The notes beneath the pieces were generated by a model, which was given only the letters and a program-made list of their open reading frames with translations, ran no database searches and was not told the origin of the DNA. 64,000 nucleotides of DNA from an uncultured Rhodobacter sp. (lineage in GTDB: Bacteria; Pseudomonadota; Alphaproteobacteria; Rhodobacterales; Rhodobacteraceae), in contig CAMFII010000011.1 in NCBI GenBank assembly GCA_945952585.1, forward strand, positions 62,001 to 126,000. The letters run 5' to 3'. Shown here in pieces: positions 11,596 through 20,786 of the stretch. The translations under genes were made by a program, and so were the position numbers. The stretch's first letter is position 1; the number at the start of each line of letters is the position of its first letter.

Positions 11596-11770
11596 CGCCG
11601 GGGGCGGATCGACGGCCGCCTCCGGGTGCAAGGAGAGCTGCCGCCGTTGTGCTGGAGCGAGGCCGCGCGCTCTTTCCGGGCTGCGGCTTCCGGACCCGCG
11701 TGGCGTAAGCTCGGCAATCGGCGCGGGGCAGGGCGTAACCCCATCCCCCGCGACCACGACTCAGAGGTGG

Positions 11771-12907
11771 TCAGGCCTGGGGCGAGACCCGCCGACCTTC
11801 GCGGGCACTGCGGGCCATGCCGTGGATGACCCGCTCGATCGCCAGGGCATCGGTGAAATCGGGATGCGCCGGTACTCCGCCGCCGATCGCCCGGAGAAGA
11901 TCGGCACATTCGATCACCTTCAGGTCGTTGAACCCCAACTGATGGCCGGGGGCCGGGCAGAACTGGCCGTAGGGCGGATGCGCCGGTCCGGTCAGGATGG
12001 TCTTGAAACCCTGTTCCGCCTTCGGCCCCATGTTCTGATAGAGCTGGAGCTCGTTCATCCGCTCCTGATCGAAGACGATCATGCCCTCCGTTCCGTGCAA
12101 TTCGAACCCGAGCCGCGATTTGCGCCCCCAGGCCGAACGCGAGATCACCATCGATCCCTGGGCCCCGCTTGCGAAGCGCAACAGGACCGAAGCCGCATCC
12201 TCGGTCTCGACCGGGCGGCGGCCGGAGCCGTCGGGCAGGGTGCGGGTTTCGTGGATCACCTGCATGTCGGCGACAAGGCTCTCGACCGGTCCCATCAGCG
12301 CATGGGCAAAGCTGACCAGGTGGCTGCCGATGTCGCCAAGCGCGCCAAGCCCCGCCTCCTCGATCCGGGCGCGCCACGTCCAGGGCAGGGTCGGATCGGC
12401 CTGGTAATCCTCGTCCACCCAACCGCGGAACTGCACCAGCCGGCCGATGGTGCCGGCGGCGACCAGCCGCTGCGCATGGGTGATCGCCGGATTGCGCAGG
12501 TAATTGTAGCCGACCATCGTCACGACGCCCGACCGGCGCGCGGCCGCTTCCATCTCCTCGGCCTGCTCCAGGGTGAGCGCCATCGGCTTTTCGCACCAGA
12601 CATGCTTGCCTGCCTTGAGCGCCGCCAGGGCGATCGGGTGGTGCATCTGGTTGGGCGTGGTGATCGACACGACATCGACGGCGGGATCTTCGACAAGCGC
12701 CTGCCAGCTGTCCGTGCCCCGAGCAAAGCCGAACTGGTCGGCGAAGGCTGCCGCGCGGTCGGCGGGCGTATCGCAAAGAACCTCAAGGCGAACGTCAGGC
12801 ATCGTGCCCAGATCGCGGCCCATCACCGCCTTGACATTCCGCCAGGCCAGGGCATGGGTCTTGCCCATGAAACCCGTTCCGATCAGGCCGACACCCACAG
12901 ATCCCAT
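11771..12907 (-). CDS. Gfo/Idh/MocA family oxidoreductase (probable inositol-pathway dehydrogenase)
   Basis: A 378-residue NAD(P)-dependent sugar/inositol dehydrogenase. The N-terminal Rossmann fold starts VGLIGTGFMGKTHA; CEKPMALT carries the conserved EKP Lys used in catalysis, and LGDIGSHLVSFAHAL supplies the GDIGxH motif with the catalytic His. GAGGTGAAG before ATG 12907 fixes the start. It is divergent from the RpiR regulator and faces the iolCDEB operon, with an operator-like palindrome (12944-12959) upstream. Family members in inositol clusters oxidise myo-inositol, scyllo-inositol or their derivatives; which one applies is not readable. No other IolG candidate lies in the window, so it may be the first step of the pathway. 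Confidence 0.85.
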   Translation of the reverse strand: MGSVGVGLIGTGFMGKTHALAWRNVKAVMGRDLGTMPDVRLEVLCDTPADRAAAFADQFGFARGTDSWQALVEDPAVDVVSITTPNQMHHPIALAALKAGKHVWCEKPMALTLEQAEEMEAAARRSGVVTMVGYNYLRNPAITHAQRLVAAGTIGRLVQFRGWVDEDYQADPTLPWTWRARIEEAGLGALGDIGSHLVSFAHALMGPVESLVADMQVIHETRTLPDGSGRRPVETEDAASVLLRFASGAQGSMVISRSAWGRKSRLGFELHGTEGMIVFDQERMNELQLYQNMGPKAEQGFKTILTGPAHPPYGQFCPAPGHQLGFNDLKVIECADLLRAIGGGVPAHPDFTDALAIERVIHGMARSAREGRRVSPQA

Positions 12908-12943
12908 CTTCACCTCTGCCTCTCCGCTTGCATGCTTTCCAGT

Positions 12944-12959
12944 TGGAATATTTTTTCCA
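12944..12959. promoter_or_regulatory. Candidate IolR operator 1
   Basis: TGGAATATTTTTTCCA is an inverted repeat with one mismatch of form GGAA-N6-TTCC, placed between the divergent dehydrogenase and regulator genes. It matches the site before iolC (13873-13888) in 12 of 16 positions, and matches the GGAA-N6-TTCC motif that I recall being reported for rhizobial IolR. Confidence 0.65.
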
Positions 12960-13002
12960 TGCTGGTAGCCTGATCGCAAGGGTCGCTGTCAAGGACATTC
13001 GC

Positions 13003-13824
13003 ATGGACGCCACCACGCGCCTTTCTGCCCCCGCAACGGTCGAGGAGTTCCGCGACCGGCTTGCCATGATCACCGATACGCTGCCGAAACGGCTGCGTCA
13101 GTGCGCCGACTTCATTGCCGCGCATACCGACCGGATCGCCGTCTCGACCGTGGCCGATCTGGCGGCGGGCGCCGATGTTCCGCCCTCGGCGCTGATGCGC
13201 TTCTGCCAGATCATGGGTTTTTCCGGCTTTTCCGAGATGCAGAAGCTGTTTCGCGAGGCCTATGTGCCCGGCTGGCCAGATTACTCGACCCGACTGCGAA
13301 ATCTGAAGGAAAACGGGGCGGGCAGCCCCGGCGCACTGGTGGCCGAGTTTGTCGAGGCCGGGCGCCTGTCGCTCGAGGTGCTGGCGAAATCGCTGGACGA
13401 GGCGGCGCTCGATGCGGCCGTGTCCCTGCTGGCAAAGGCCGACACGGTCCATGTCGTGGGCATGCGGCGCGCCTTTCCCGTGGCGTTCTACATGGTCTAT
13501 GTCTTTGAGAAGATGCAGGTTCCGGCGATGTTGCACGATGCGGTGGGCAAGCTTGACCACCGCTATGCGCTTCGCCCCGGTGACGCGATGCTGGCCATCA
13601 CCTTTGCCCCCTATTCCGAGGAAACCCTGACGCTGGCCCAGGATGCCCGCGACCGCGGCCTGCCGGTCGTGGCGATGACGGATCAGCTGACCAGCCCGCT
13701 CGCGCGCCAGTCCGACGCTGTCCTGACTGTTCCCGAGGTTGACTTCGGTGCCTTCCGATCGCTTTCGGCAACGATCGCAATGGCTTTGTCCTTGGCCGTG
13801 GCCGTCGGGACGGCGCGCGGCTGA
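13003..13824 (+). CDS. iolR: RpiR-family transcriptional regulator of inositol genes
   Basis: A 273-residue MurR/RpiR regulator. The N-terminal helix-turn-helix (about residues 10-80; VADLAAGADVPPSALMRFCQIMGF) is followed by a linker and a C-terminal SIS sugar-phosphate-binding domain (about 125-255; DTVHVVGMRRAFPVAFYMVY). By position it should control the iol genes on both sides, probably as a repressor released by an inositol-derived phosphate such as 5-dehydro-2-deoxygluconate-6-phosphate; this is inference from rhizobial IolR. ATG 13003 is preceded by AAGGAC. GGAA-N6-TTCC palindromes both upstream and downstream of the gene suggest autoregulation. The gene symbol is used by analogy only. 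Confidence 0.82.
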   Translation: MDATTRLSAPATVEEFRDRLAMITDTLPKRLRQCADFIAAHTDRIAVSTVADLAAGADVPPSALMRFCQIMGFSGFSEMQKLFREAYVPGWPDYSTRLRNLKENGAGSPGALVAEFVEAGRLSLEVLAKSLDEAALDAAVSLLAKADTVHVVGMRRAFPVAFYMVYVFEKMQVPAMLHDAVGKLDHRYALRPGDAMLAITFAPYSEETLTLAQDARDRGLPVVAMTDQLTSPLARQSDAVLTVPEVDFGAFRSLSATIAMALSLAVAVGTARG

Positions 13825-13872
13825 CGCGGATGCGCGCGATCCTGAAGAAAACCCTTTCCTGCCGCCCCGGAA

Positions 13873-13888
13873 TGGAATAAATATTCCA
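13873..13888. promoter_or_regulatory. Candidate IolR operator 2
   Basis: TGGAATAAATATTCCA has perfect 6-bp arms about a 4-nt AT spacer, 65 nt before the iolC start. It is the same motif as at 12944-12959, so one regulator dimer probably binds both. Confidence 0.7.
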
Positions 13889-13952
13889 AAACCGCATCGC
13901 GGCTGTGAGTCTCCGGCGCAAGCGGGGGCGCCTGACGGGGGGAGAGTAGCGC

Positions 13953-15860
13953 ATGAAGACGCTCGACGTCATCACCATCGGCCGTTCTTCGGTCGACCTT
14001 TATGGCGCGCAGGTTGGCGGTCGGCTCGAGGATATGGGGTCGTTCCAGAAATATGTCGGCGGTTCGCCCACCAACATGGCGACCGGCACGGCGCGGCTTG
14101 GCCTGAAATCCGCGCTCATCACCCGGGTCGGGGACGAGCATATGGGCCGCTTCCTGCGCGAGGAACTTGTCCGCGAAGGCGTGGATGTCCGCGGGGTCAT
14201 CACCGACCCCGAGCGGCTGACTGCCCTGGTGATCCTGGGCATCCGCGACGAAAAGCAGTTCCCGCTGATCTTCTACCGCGAGAACTGTGCCGACATGGCG
14301 CTTTGCGAGGCCGACATCGACGAAGGCTTCATCGCCGAGGCGCGTGCCGTCGTTGCGACTGGCACGCATCTCAGCCATCCGCGCACCGAGGCTGCCGTGC
14401 TCAAGGCTCTGTCGCTGGCGCGCAAGCATGGCGCGCAGACCGCGCTCGACATCGACTACCGCCCGAACCTCTGGGGCCTGTCGGGCCATGGCGATGGCGA
14501 GAACCGCTTTATCGAAAGCGCGGCGGTCACGGCGAAGCTTCAGAAGACGCTGCATCTTTTCGACCTGATCGTCGGCACGGAGGAAGAGTTCCACATTGCT
14601 GGCGGCACGACCGACACCATCGCAGCCTTGCGCGCCGTCCGGGCGCTGTCGAAGGCGACGCTGGTCTGCAAGCGTGGTCCGATGGGCGCGGCAGCCTTTA
14701 CCGGCGCCATTCCGGACAGCCTTGACCAGGGCGAGACCGGACCGGGCTTTCCGATCGAGGTGTTCAACGTCCTTGGCGCCGGGGATGGCTTCATGTCGGG
14801 GCTCATCAAGGGCTGGCTCGACGGCGAGGCCTGGCCGGTCGCGCTGAAATACGCAAATGCCTGCGGGGCTTTCGCGGTCAGCCGTCATGGCTGCACGCCG
14901 GCCTATCCGAGTTGGGAGGAACTGCAGTTCTTCCTGAACCGGGGCATAACCACCCCGGCGCTGCGCAAGGATGTCGAGCTTGAGCAGGTCCATTGGGCCA
15001 CCAACCGGCATGGCGACTGGTCGACCATGCGGGTTTTCGCGTTCGACCACCGGATGCAGCTTGAGTCGATGGACGGCGCGACGCCAGAAAAGATAGGTTC
15101 CTTCAAGGAGTTGTGCCTTGATGCTGCCTTGCGGGTTCAGGGTGGCGCGGCAGGTCACGGCATCCTGTGTGACGGTCGTCTGGGCCGGAAGGCGCTTTAC
15201 CGGGCTGCCGGGACCGGCCTGTGGATTGGTCGGCCGGTGGAATGGCCCGGTTCGCGACCGCTGACCCTGGAACCCGAGATCGGACCGGATTTCGGCGGGT
15301 TGTCGGAATGGCCGCTGGAGCATGTGGTCAAGGTGCTGTGCTTCTACCATCCTGACGACAGCGCCGCGATGAAGGCCGAGCAGGAGGCCGTCGTGACCCG
15401 GCTTTTCCACGCTTCGCGCCGCAACCGGCTGGAAATGCTTCTGGAAATCATTCCGTCGAAGGTCGGTCCGGTGACCGATACAACCTCGGCCGAGGTGATC
15501 CAGCGCTTCTACGACATCGGCGTGACCCCGGACTGGTGGAAGCTTGAACCCTTCACCTCGGACGCGGCCTGGACCGCGGCCTGCGACGCGATCAACCGCA
15601 ACGATCCGCGGACGCGGGGCGTCGTGGTCCTTGGGCTCGACGCCGGCGAAGAGGACCTTGCGGCCTCGCTGGCCCTCGCAGCCCGGCATGATCTGGTCAA
15701 GGGTTTTGCCGTCGGACGCACCATCTTTGGCGATGCGGCGCGCGGCTGGCTGGCCGGGACGATGAGCGATGCCGAGGCGGTGGCGATGATGACCGAACGC
15801 TATGCGCGGCTTTGCCGGATCTGGGACGAGGCGCGCGCCAAGAAAGGAATGGCAGCATGA
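13953..15860 (+). CDS. iolC: Bifunctional 5-dehydro-2-deoxygluconokinase / DUF2090 protein
   Basis: A 635-residue fusion. Residues 1-320 are a PfkB/ribokinase-type kinase: VGGSPTNMATGTARLG near the N-terminus and the anion-hole motif NVLGAGDGFMSGLIKG with catalytic Asp. IolC phosphorylates 5-dehydro-2-deoxy-D-gluconate using ATP. Residues about 330-635 are DUF2090 (FAFDHRMQLE and later GLDAGEEDL), a TIM-barrel aldolase-like domain that may do the next step, the IolJ aldol cleavage to malonate semialdehyde and DHAP. Such fusions are common in proteobacterial iol clusters. GGGGGGAGA precedes ATG 13953. The stop overlaps the iolD start (ATGA), so the operon is tightly coupled. Confidence 0.93.
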   Translation: MKTLDVITIGRSSVDLYGAQVGGRLEDMGSFQKYVGGSPTNMATGTARLGLKSALITRVGDEHMGRFLREELVREGVDVRGVITDPERLTALVILGIRDEKQFPLIFYRENCADMALCEADIDEGFIAEARAVVATGTHLSHPRTEAAVLKALSLARKHGAQTALDIDYRPNLWGLSGHGDGENRFIESAAVTAKLQKTLHLFDLIVGTEEEFHIAGGTTDTIAALRAVRALSKATLVCKRGPMGAAAFTGAIPDSLDQGETGPGFPIEVFNVLGAGDGFMSGLIKGWLDGEAWPVALKYANACGAFAVSRHGCTPAYPSWEELQFFLNRGITTPALRKDVELEQVHWATNRHGDWSTMRVFAFDHRMQLESMDGATPEKIGSFKELCLDAALRVQGGAAGHGILCDGRLGRKALYRAAGTGLWIGRPVEWPGSRPLTLEPEIGPDFGGLSEWPLEHVVKVLCFYHPDDSAAMKAEQEAVVTRLFHASRRNRLEMLLEIIPSKVGPVTDTTSAEVIQRFYDIGVTPDWWKLEPFTSDAAWTAACDAINRNDPRTRGVVVLGLDAGEEDLAASLALAARHDLVKGFAVGRTIFGDAARGWLAGTMSDAEAVAMMTERYARLCRIWDEARAKKGMAA

Positions 15861-17686
15861 CGACGATCCGACTCACGGCGGCGCAGGCGATGATGCGCTG
15901 GCTGGCGGCGCAGGAATGCGAAGAGGGCGGCCGCTTCATCGAAGGCGTCTGGGCCATCTTCGGGCATGGCAACGTCGCGGGCATCGGCGAGGCGCTGCAT
16001 GGCGCGCGGGATGTCTTGCCGACCTGGCGCGGCCATAACGAGCAAACCATGACGCACACCGCCATTGCCTATGCCAAGGCCATGAAACGTCGCAAGGCGA
16101 TGGCGGTGACGACCTCGATCGGGCCGGGGGCGCTGAACATGGTGACGGCGGCGGCGCTTGCCCATGTGAACCGCCTGCCTGTGTTACTGATCCCCGGCGA
16201 CGTCTTTGCCAACCGCGCGCCCGATCCGGTGTTGCAGCAGGTCGAAAGCTTTGGCGATGGCACGGTCAGCGCCAATGACTGTTTCCGCCCTGTCAGCCGC
16301 TATTTCGACCGCATCCAGCGCCCCGAGCAGCTTCTGACCGCGCTGCCCCGCGCGCTGCGGGTTATGACCGACCCGGCCGAATGCGGGCCGGTGACGCTGG
16401 CCTTCTGCCAGGACGTGCAGGCCGAGGCCTATGACTGGCCCGAGGAGTTCTTTGCGCCCAAGGTCTGGCGGATCCGCCGGCCCGAACCGGATGCCGAGGA
16501 ACTGGCGGTGGCGCTCGCGGCGCTGAAGACGGCGAAGCACCCGGTGATCGTCGCGGGCGGCGGGGTGATCTATTCCGGCGCCGAGGCGGCTTTGGCCGAG
16601 TTTGCTACCGCCCACGACATCCCGGTGGTCGAGACGCAAGCCGGCAAGTCGGTGATGGGCTTCGACCATCCGCTGAACTTCGGCCCCGTGGGCGTTACCG
16701 GCGCATCGAGCGCCAATATCGTCTGCGAGGCGGCGGATCTGGTGATCGGTCTCGGCACAAGGTTCCAGGATTTCACCACCGGCTCCTGGTCGCTGTTCAA
16801 GAACCCGAAGCGGCGAATCCTGTCGATCAACGTGCAGGCTTACGATGCGGCCAAACATGGGGCGATCAGCCTTGTTGCGGACGCGAAGGTTGCGCTGGAA
16901 CTCATTGACAAGGCTTTGGGAAATCACCGCTACACCAAGCCGGATCAGACCCTGCGCAAGGACTGGTTCGCGGCCACGTCCGCCGTCAAGGCCGCGCCAA
17001 AGCCCGGCAATGCCCTGCCGAGCGACGCGCAGGTGATCGGCGCGGTCAACCGCGCGGCGGGACCGGAGACTGTCGTCATGGGGGCCGCCGGGACCATGCC
17101 GGGCGAGCTGCACAAGATCTGGGATGCCACGCCCGGCGGCTATCACATGGAATACGGCTTCTCCTGCATGGGCTACGAGATCGCCGGCGCGCTCGGCATC
17201 AAGATGGCCCGGCCCGAGGCCGATGTGATCTGCATGGTAGGCGACGGCAGCTACATGATGGCGAACTCGGAACTTGCGACGGCGGTGATGATGGGGGTGC
17301 CGTTTACCGTGGTCGTCACCGACAACCGCGGCTATGGCTGCATCAACCGGCTGCAGAAAGGCACCGGCGGGGCGGGTTTCAACAACCTCCTTGACGACAG
17401 CTACCATGTGAATCCGTCTGCGATCGACTTCGTGGCCCATGCCGGCAGCATGGGGGCGAAGGCAGTGAAAGCCCGTGATATCAAGGCGCTGGAGGTTGAA
17501 CTTGCGTCCGCCAAGGCCGCCGATCGCCCGGTGGTGATCGTGATCGACACCGACCCCTGGCCCTCGACCGAGGCAGGCGGAACCTGGTGGGATGTGGCGG
17601 TCCCCGAAGTCTCGGTCCGCAAGGAAGTGAACGCGGCCCGCGCGAAATATGAAGCGAGCACCGGCAAGCAGCGCCTGGTGGATTGA
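15857..17686 (+). CDS. iolD: 3D-(3,5/4)-trihydroxycyclohexane-1,2-dione hydrolase
   Basis: A 609-residue ThDP-dependent enzyme of the acetolactate synthase superfamily that opens the inositol-derived ring (THcHDO to 5-deoxyglucuronate). It shows the N-terminal ThDP pyrimidine domain ([26 protein letters not shown]), a central domain, and the C-terminal diphosphate-binding motif [15 protein letters not shown] with the metal-binding Asp/Asn pair. [10 protein letters not shown] follows, typical for IolD. The start ATG 15857 overlaps the iolC stop by 4 nt. It is immediately followed by iolE (11 nt). Length and motifs match the family. Confidence 0.95.
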   Translation: MTTIRLTAAQAMMRWLAAQECEEGGRFIEGVWAIFGHGNVAGIGEALHGARDVLPTWRGHNEQTMTHTAIAYAKAMKRRKAMAVTTSIGPGALNMVTAAALAHVNRLPVLLIPGDVFANRAPDPVLQQVESFGDGTVSANDCFRPVSRYFDRIQRPEQLLTALPRALRVMTDPAECGPVTLAFCQDVQAEAYDWPEEFFAPKVWRIRRPEPDAEELAVALAALKTAKHPVIVAGGGVIYSGAEAALAEFATAHDIPVVETQAGKSVMGFDHPLNFGPVGVTGASSANIVCEAADLVIGLGTRFQDFTTGSWSLFKNPKRRILSINVQAYDAAKHGAISLVADAKVALELIDKALGNHRYTKPDQTLRKDWFAATSAVKAAPKPGNALPSDAQVIGAVNRAAGPETVVMGAAGTMPGELHKIWDATPGGYHMEYGFSCMGYEIAGALGIKMARPEADVICMVGDGSYMMANSELATAVMMGVPFTVVVTDNRGYGCINRLQKGTGGAGFNNLLDDSYHVNPSAIDFVAHAGSMGAKAVKARDIKALEVELASAKAADRPVVIVIDTDPWPSTEAGGTWWDVAVPEVSVRKEVNAARAKYEASTGKQRLVD

Positions 17687-17697
17687 GGCAGAAAGAC

Positions 17698-18597
17698 ATG
17701 ATCCTGTACGGAACCAACCCGATCGCGTGGTCGAATGACGACGACCAGACCCTCGGCGCGCATATCACGCTGGAGCAGTGCCTGGACGAAGCTGCAAGGA
17801 TCGGCTTCGATGGCATTGAAAAGGGGCATAAATTCCCGACCACGGCCGAAGGTCTGAACTCCGTGCTTGGTGCGCGCGGGCTGAAATTCGTCTCGGGCTG
17901 GCATTCGACCAACCTCCTGGTGAATTCGGTCGAGGCGGAAAAGGCGGCGATGCAGCCCTTCCTCGACGTGCTGAAGGGGACCGGATCGAAGGTCATCATC
18001 GTGTGCGAGACGTCGAACGCCATCCACGGCAACGATGGCGTCGCGGTCAACGACCGGCCGCGGCTGTCGGAGGGCCAGTGGAAGGCCTTCGGTCAAGGCA
18101 TTGAAGCGCTCGCCAAATTCGCGGCCGGCCAAGGGATCACGCTGGTCTATCACCACCACATGGGGACCGTGGTCGAGGCGGAATGGGAGATCGACCGCCT
18201 GATGGCCGAGACGGGGCCGCATACCCATCTGCTGCTCGACACCGGCCATTGCTATTTCGGCGGTGGCGATCCGGTGCGGCTGGCGAAAAAGCATATGGGC
18301 CGGGTCCGGCACATCCATGCCAAGAACGTCCGGCCTGACATCCTGGCGCAGGTGCGCGAGCAGGGGTTGTCCTTCCTCGAAGGCGTGCGGCGCGGGGTCT
18401 TCACCGTGCCGGGCGATGCCGAGGGCGCGGTCGACTTTGTGCCGGTGCTGGAGCAGGCGGCGGTGCACGGTTATGAGGGCTGGCTGGTAATCGAGGCGGA
18501 ACAGGATCCTTCGGTGCGCACCCCCTTCGAATACCAGTCGATGGGTCTTCGGTCGCTCAAGGCCTTCGCCCGCCGCGCAGGGCTCGACCGGCGCTGA
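17698..18597 (+). CDS. iolE: Myo-inosose-2 dehydratase
   Basis: A 299-residue xylose-isomerase-like TIM barrel protein that dehydrates 2-keto-myo-inositol to 3D-(3,5/4)-trihydroxycyclohexane-1,2-dione. The opening [20 protein letters not shown] is the IolE signature; metal-binding residues are expected in [24 protein letters not shown] and HIHAKNVRP, and a Glu near the end ([11 protein letters not shown]). ATG 17698 is chosen; a TTG overlapping the iolD stop is possible but adds nothing conserved. The gene lies in the iolCDEB operon, third in order. Confidence 0.95.
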   Translation: MILYGTNPIAWSNDDDQTLGAHITLEQCLDEAARIGFDGIEKGHKFPTTAEGLNSVLGARGLKFVSGWHSTNLLVNSVEAEKAAMQPFLDVLKGTGSKVIIVCETSNAIHGNDGVAVNDRPRLSEGQWKAFGQGIEALAKFAAGQGITLVYHHHMGTVVEAEWEIDRLMAETGPHTHLLLDTGHCYFGGGDPVRLAKKHMGRVRHIHAKNVRPDILAQVREQGLSFLEGVRRGVFTVPGDAEGAVDFVPVLEQAAVHGYEGWLVIEAEQDPSVRTPFEYQSMGLRSLKAFARRAGLDRR

Positions 18598-18613
18598 GGG
18601 TGATCGGCCGGGA

Positions 18614-18689
18614 CGGGGGCTGTCTGCCCCCCCCCCGAGCCGCCTGACTGCAGCCTCCCCCTGAGGATATTTGTGAACGAAAGAAGGAG
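18614..18689 (+). repeat. Dispersed intergenic repeat, copy B
   Basis: GGGGGCTGTCTGCCCCC-type hairpin, a GC spacer, CCCCCTGAGGATATTT and a purine tail GAACGAAAGAAGGAG. It fills the iolE-iolB gap, and its tail supplies the AAGGAG ribosome-binding site of iolB. Compare 1613-1692 and 60534-60605. Confidence 0.65.
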
Positions 18690-18696
18690 CTTGGCG

Positions 18697-19509
18697 GTGG
18701 AACTTCTGAGAAAGCCGAAGGGTGCTGCCGGCAAGGTCCATGACATCACGCCCGCCGGCGCCGGCTGGGGTTATGTGGGCTTCGGGCTTTACAGGCTGCA
18801 ACCGGGCGAGCGCGCGGCGGAGGCGACCGGCGATCGCGAGGTGATCCTGGTCCTGGTCGAGGGCAAGGCGCGGCTCACGGTCAACGGTGTCGACCAGGGC
18901 GAGATGGGCGAGCGGATGGATGTCTTCGAAAAGACCCCGCCCCATTGCCTCTATCTGCCGAATGGCAGCGACTGGGAGGCGGTCGCGTCCACGCCCTGCA
19001 CGCTGGCCGTTTGCTCGGCCCCAGGGAAGGGTGGGCATCCGATGCGGCGGATCGGGCCCGAGGGGATCACGCTGACGCCGCGGGGACAGGGCGCAAATAC
19101 ACGTTATATCAACAACATCGCCATGGAAGCTCAGGACTGGTGCGACAGCCTGCTGGTCACCGAGGTCTTTACCCCGCAGGGCAACTGGTCGTCCTACCCG
19201 CCGCACCGGCATGACGAGGATGACTTCCCGCGGATGACCTATCTCGAGGAGACCTACTATCACCGCCTGAACCCGGTCCAGGGCTATGGGCTGCAGCGGG
19301 TCTATACCGAGGATGGCAGCCTGGACGAGACCATGGCGGTGAAGAACCACGATGTGGTTCTGGTGCCCAAGGGCCATCATCCCTGCGGCGCGCCCTATGG
19401 CTACGAGATGTATTACCTGAACGTGATGGCCGGTCCGATCCGCAAGTGGCGGTTCAAGAACGACCCCGACCATGACTGGATCTTCCGGCGCGACAACCCC
19501 ACGGCCTGA
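18697..19509 (+). CDS. iolB: 5-deoxy-glucuronate isomerase
   Basis: A 270-residue bicupin that isomerises 5-deoxy-D-glucuronate to 5-dehydro-2-deoxy-D-gluconate, the IolC substrate. The second cupin carries the metal motif YPPHRHDEDDFPRMTYLEE and a later His in GHHPCGAPYGYEMYYLN. GTG 18697 is chosen because AAGGAG (18684-18689) lies 7 nt upstream; the in-frame GTG at 18673 would put that site inside the gene. It is fourth in the iol operon and sits right behind a dispersed repeat, which forms the whole gap after iolE. Confidence 0.94.
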   Translation: MELLRKPKGAAGKVHDITPAGAGWGYVGFGLYRLQPGERAAEATGDREVILVLVEGKARLTVNGVDQGEMGERMDVFEKTPPHCLYLPNGSDWEAVASTPCTLAVCSAPGKGGHPMRRIGPEGITLTPRGQGANTRYINNIAMEAQDWCDSLLVTEVFTPQGNWSSYPPHRHDEDDFPRMTYLEETYYHRLNPVQGYGLQRVYTEDGSLDETMAVKNHDVVLVPKGHHPCGAPYGYEMYYLNVMAGPIRKWRFKNDPDHDWIFRRDNPTA

Positions 19510-19567
19510 GCCCGGCTTGCCCAAGCGGGACGTCCATGCGACGACTGGCGCAAAGGAGGCCCGATCC

Positions 19568-20776
19568 ATGACCGACAGCGCGATACCGGAAAACCTTGTC
19601 CGCCGCACAGCCTGGCCTGAAGGCGTAAGCCGCCCGCTCGGCTCGCCGATCCAGCCTTCGGTGGTCTTCGTGTCCGAAAGCCCGGACCAGCTGGACGATC
19701 AGTATGGCGGCGCGGTGGAGGGCTACACCTACTCGCGCGAGGGCCATCCGAACGCCGATGCGCTGGCCCGGAAGATCGACGCCCTGGAAGGCGCGCCCGA
19801 GGCCGGTGGCGGCGGGCTGATCGTCGGGTCGGGGATGGCGGCGGTGTCGGCGGTGCTGCTGGGGCTTCTGAAGGCCGGCGACCATGTCGTTGGCGGATCA
19901 CAGCTTTACGGCCGGTCGCTGCGGCTGATGCGGGAGGATCTGCCACGCTTCGGGGTGTCGGCAAGCCTTGCGGACCCGACTGATGCGGCGACCTTCGCCA
20001 AGGCGCTGCGTCCCGAGACGAAGCTGATCCTCGTGGAACTGGTGTCGAACCCGATCCTGCGGGTCGCCGATATCGACGGCATCGCCGCGCTCGCGCGCGA
20101 GCGGGGCATCCTGCTGGCAGTGGATGCGACCTTCTCGACCCCGCGCGCCTTTCATCCCTTCGCCCATGGTGCGGATATCGTCATCCATTCGGTGACCAAG
20201 CTGCTGGCCGGCCATTCGGATGTGACGCTCGGCTATGTTGCCACGCGCGATGCCCGGCACCGCAAGGCGATCTACGATTTCTCGGTGACCACTGGCCTGA
20301 CACCCAGCCCCTTCGACTGCTGGCTGGCCGAGCGCGGGTTGATGACCTTCCATCTGCGCTATGACCGGGCCGAGGCGAATGCCAAGGCGCTGGCGGATCA
20401 CCTTGCGGGGCTGCCGGGCATCAAGCGCACGGTCTATCCGCTGCGGCCGGACCATCCCGACCACAACCGCGCCGTGGCCATCCTTGGCGATCGCGGCGGC
20501 AACATGGTCTCGTTCGAGCTGGAAGGCGGGCGCAACGCGGCGAATGCGCTGGTGCGGGCGATGCCGGGAATCGCCTTTGCGCCGACGCTTGGCGATATCG
20601 GCACGACGCTGTCGCATCCAGCCTCGACTTCGCACCGCGGCATGACGGTCGAGCAGCGCGCGGCGAATGGAATTTCCGAAGGGTTCTTCCGGATCTCGGT
20701 CGGGGTCGAGGACATTGACCTGCTGAAGCGCGACTTCTCGCAAGGTGTTGCCGCGACCCTGGGAATTCGCGACTGA
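19568..20776 (+). CDS. Cystathionine gamma-synthase family PLP enzyme
   Basis: A 402-residue member of the Cys/Met-metabolism PLP family. The internal aldimine Lys is Lys211 in HSVTKLLAGHSDVTLG; YSREGHPNADALARKI, GSGMAAVSAVL and DATFSTPRAFHPFAHGAD fit the substrate and PLP phosphate pockets, and the end has SVGVEDIDLLKRDFSQ. Such enzymes do gamma- or beta-elimination/replacement on cysteine-methionine type amino acids. AAAGGAGG before ATG 19568 gives a strong ribosome site. It follows iolB by 58 nt on the same strand although no PLP enzyme is part of known inositol catabolism, so its role here is open. It is not a close match to textbook MetB, MetC or MetZ by eye. Confidence 0.87.
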   Translation: MTDSAIPENLVRRTAWPEGVSRPLGSPIQPSVVFVSESPDQLDDQYGGAVEGYTYSREGHPNADALARKIDALEGAPEAGGGGLIVGSGMAAVSAVLLGLLKAGDHVVGGSQLYGRSLRLMREDLPRFGVSASLADPTDAATFAKALRPETKLILVELVSNPILRVADIDGIAALARERGILLAVDATFSTPRAFHPFAHGADIVIHSVTKLLAGHSDVTLGYVATRDARHRKAIYDFSVTTGLTPSPFDCWLAERGLMTFHLRYDRAEANAKALADHLAGLPGIKRTVYPLRPDHPDHNRAVAILGDRGGNMVSFELEGGRNAANALVRAMPGIAFAPTLGDIGTTLSHPASTSHRGMTVEQRAANGISEGFFRISVGVEDIDLLKRDFSQGVAATLGIRD

Positions 20777-20786
20777 CAGGCCGCTG

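Noticed and set aside
18673..18696. GTG 18673 as the iolB start
   Set aside because: AAGGAG lies inside this extension and is correctly spaced for GTG 18697.
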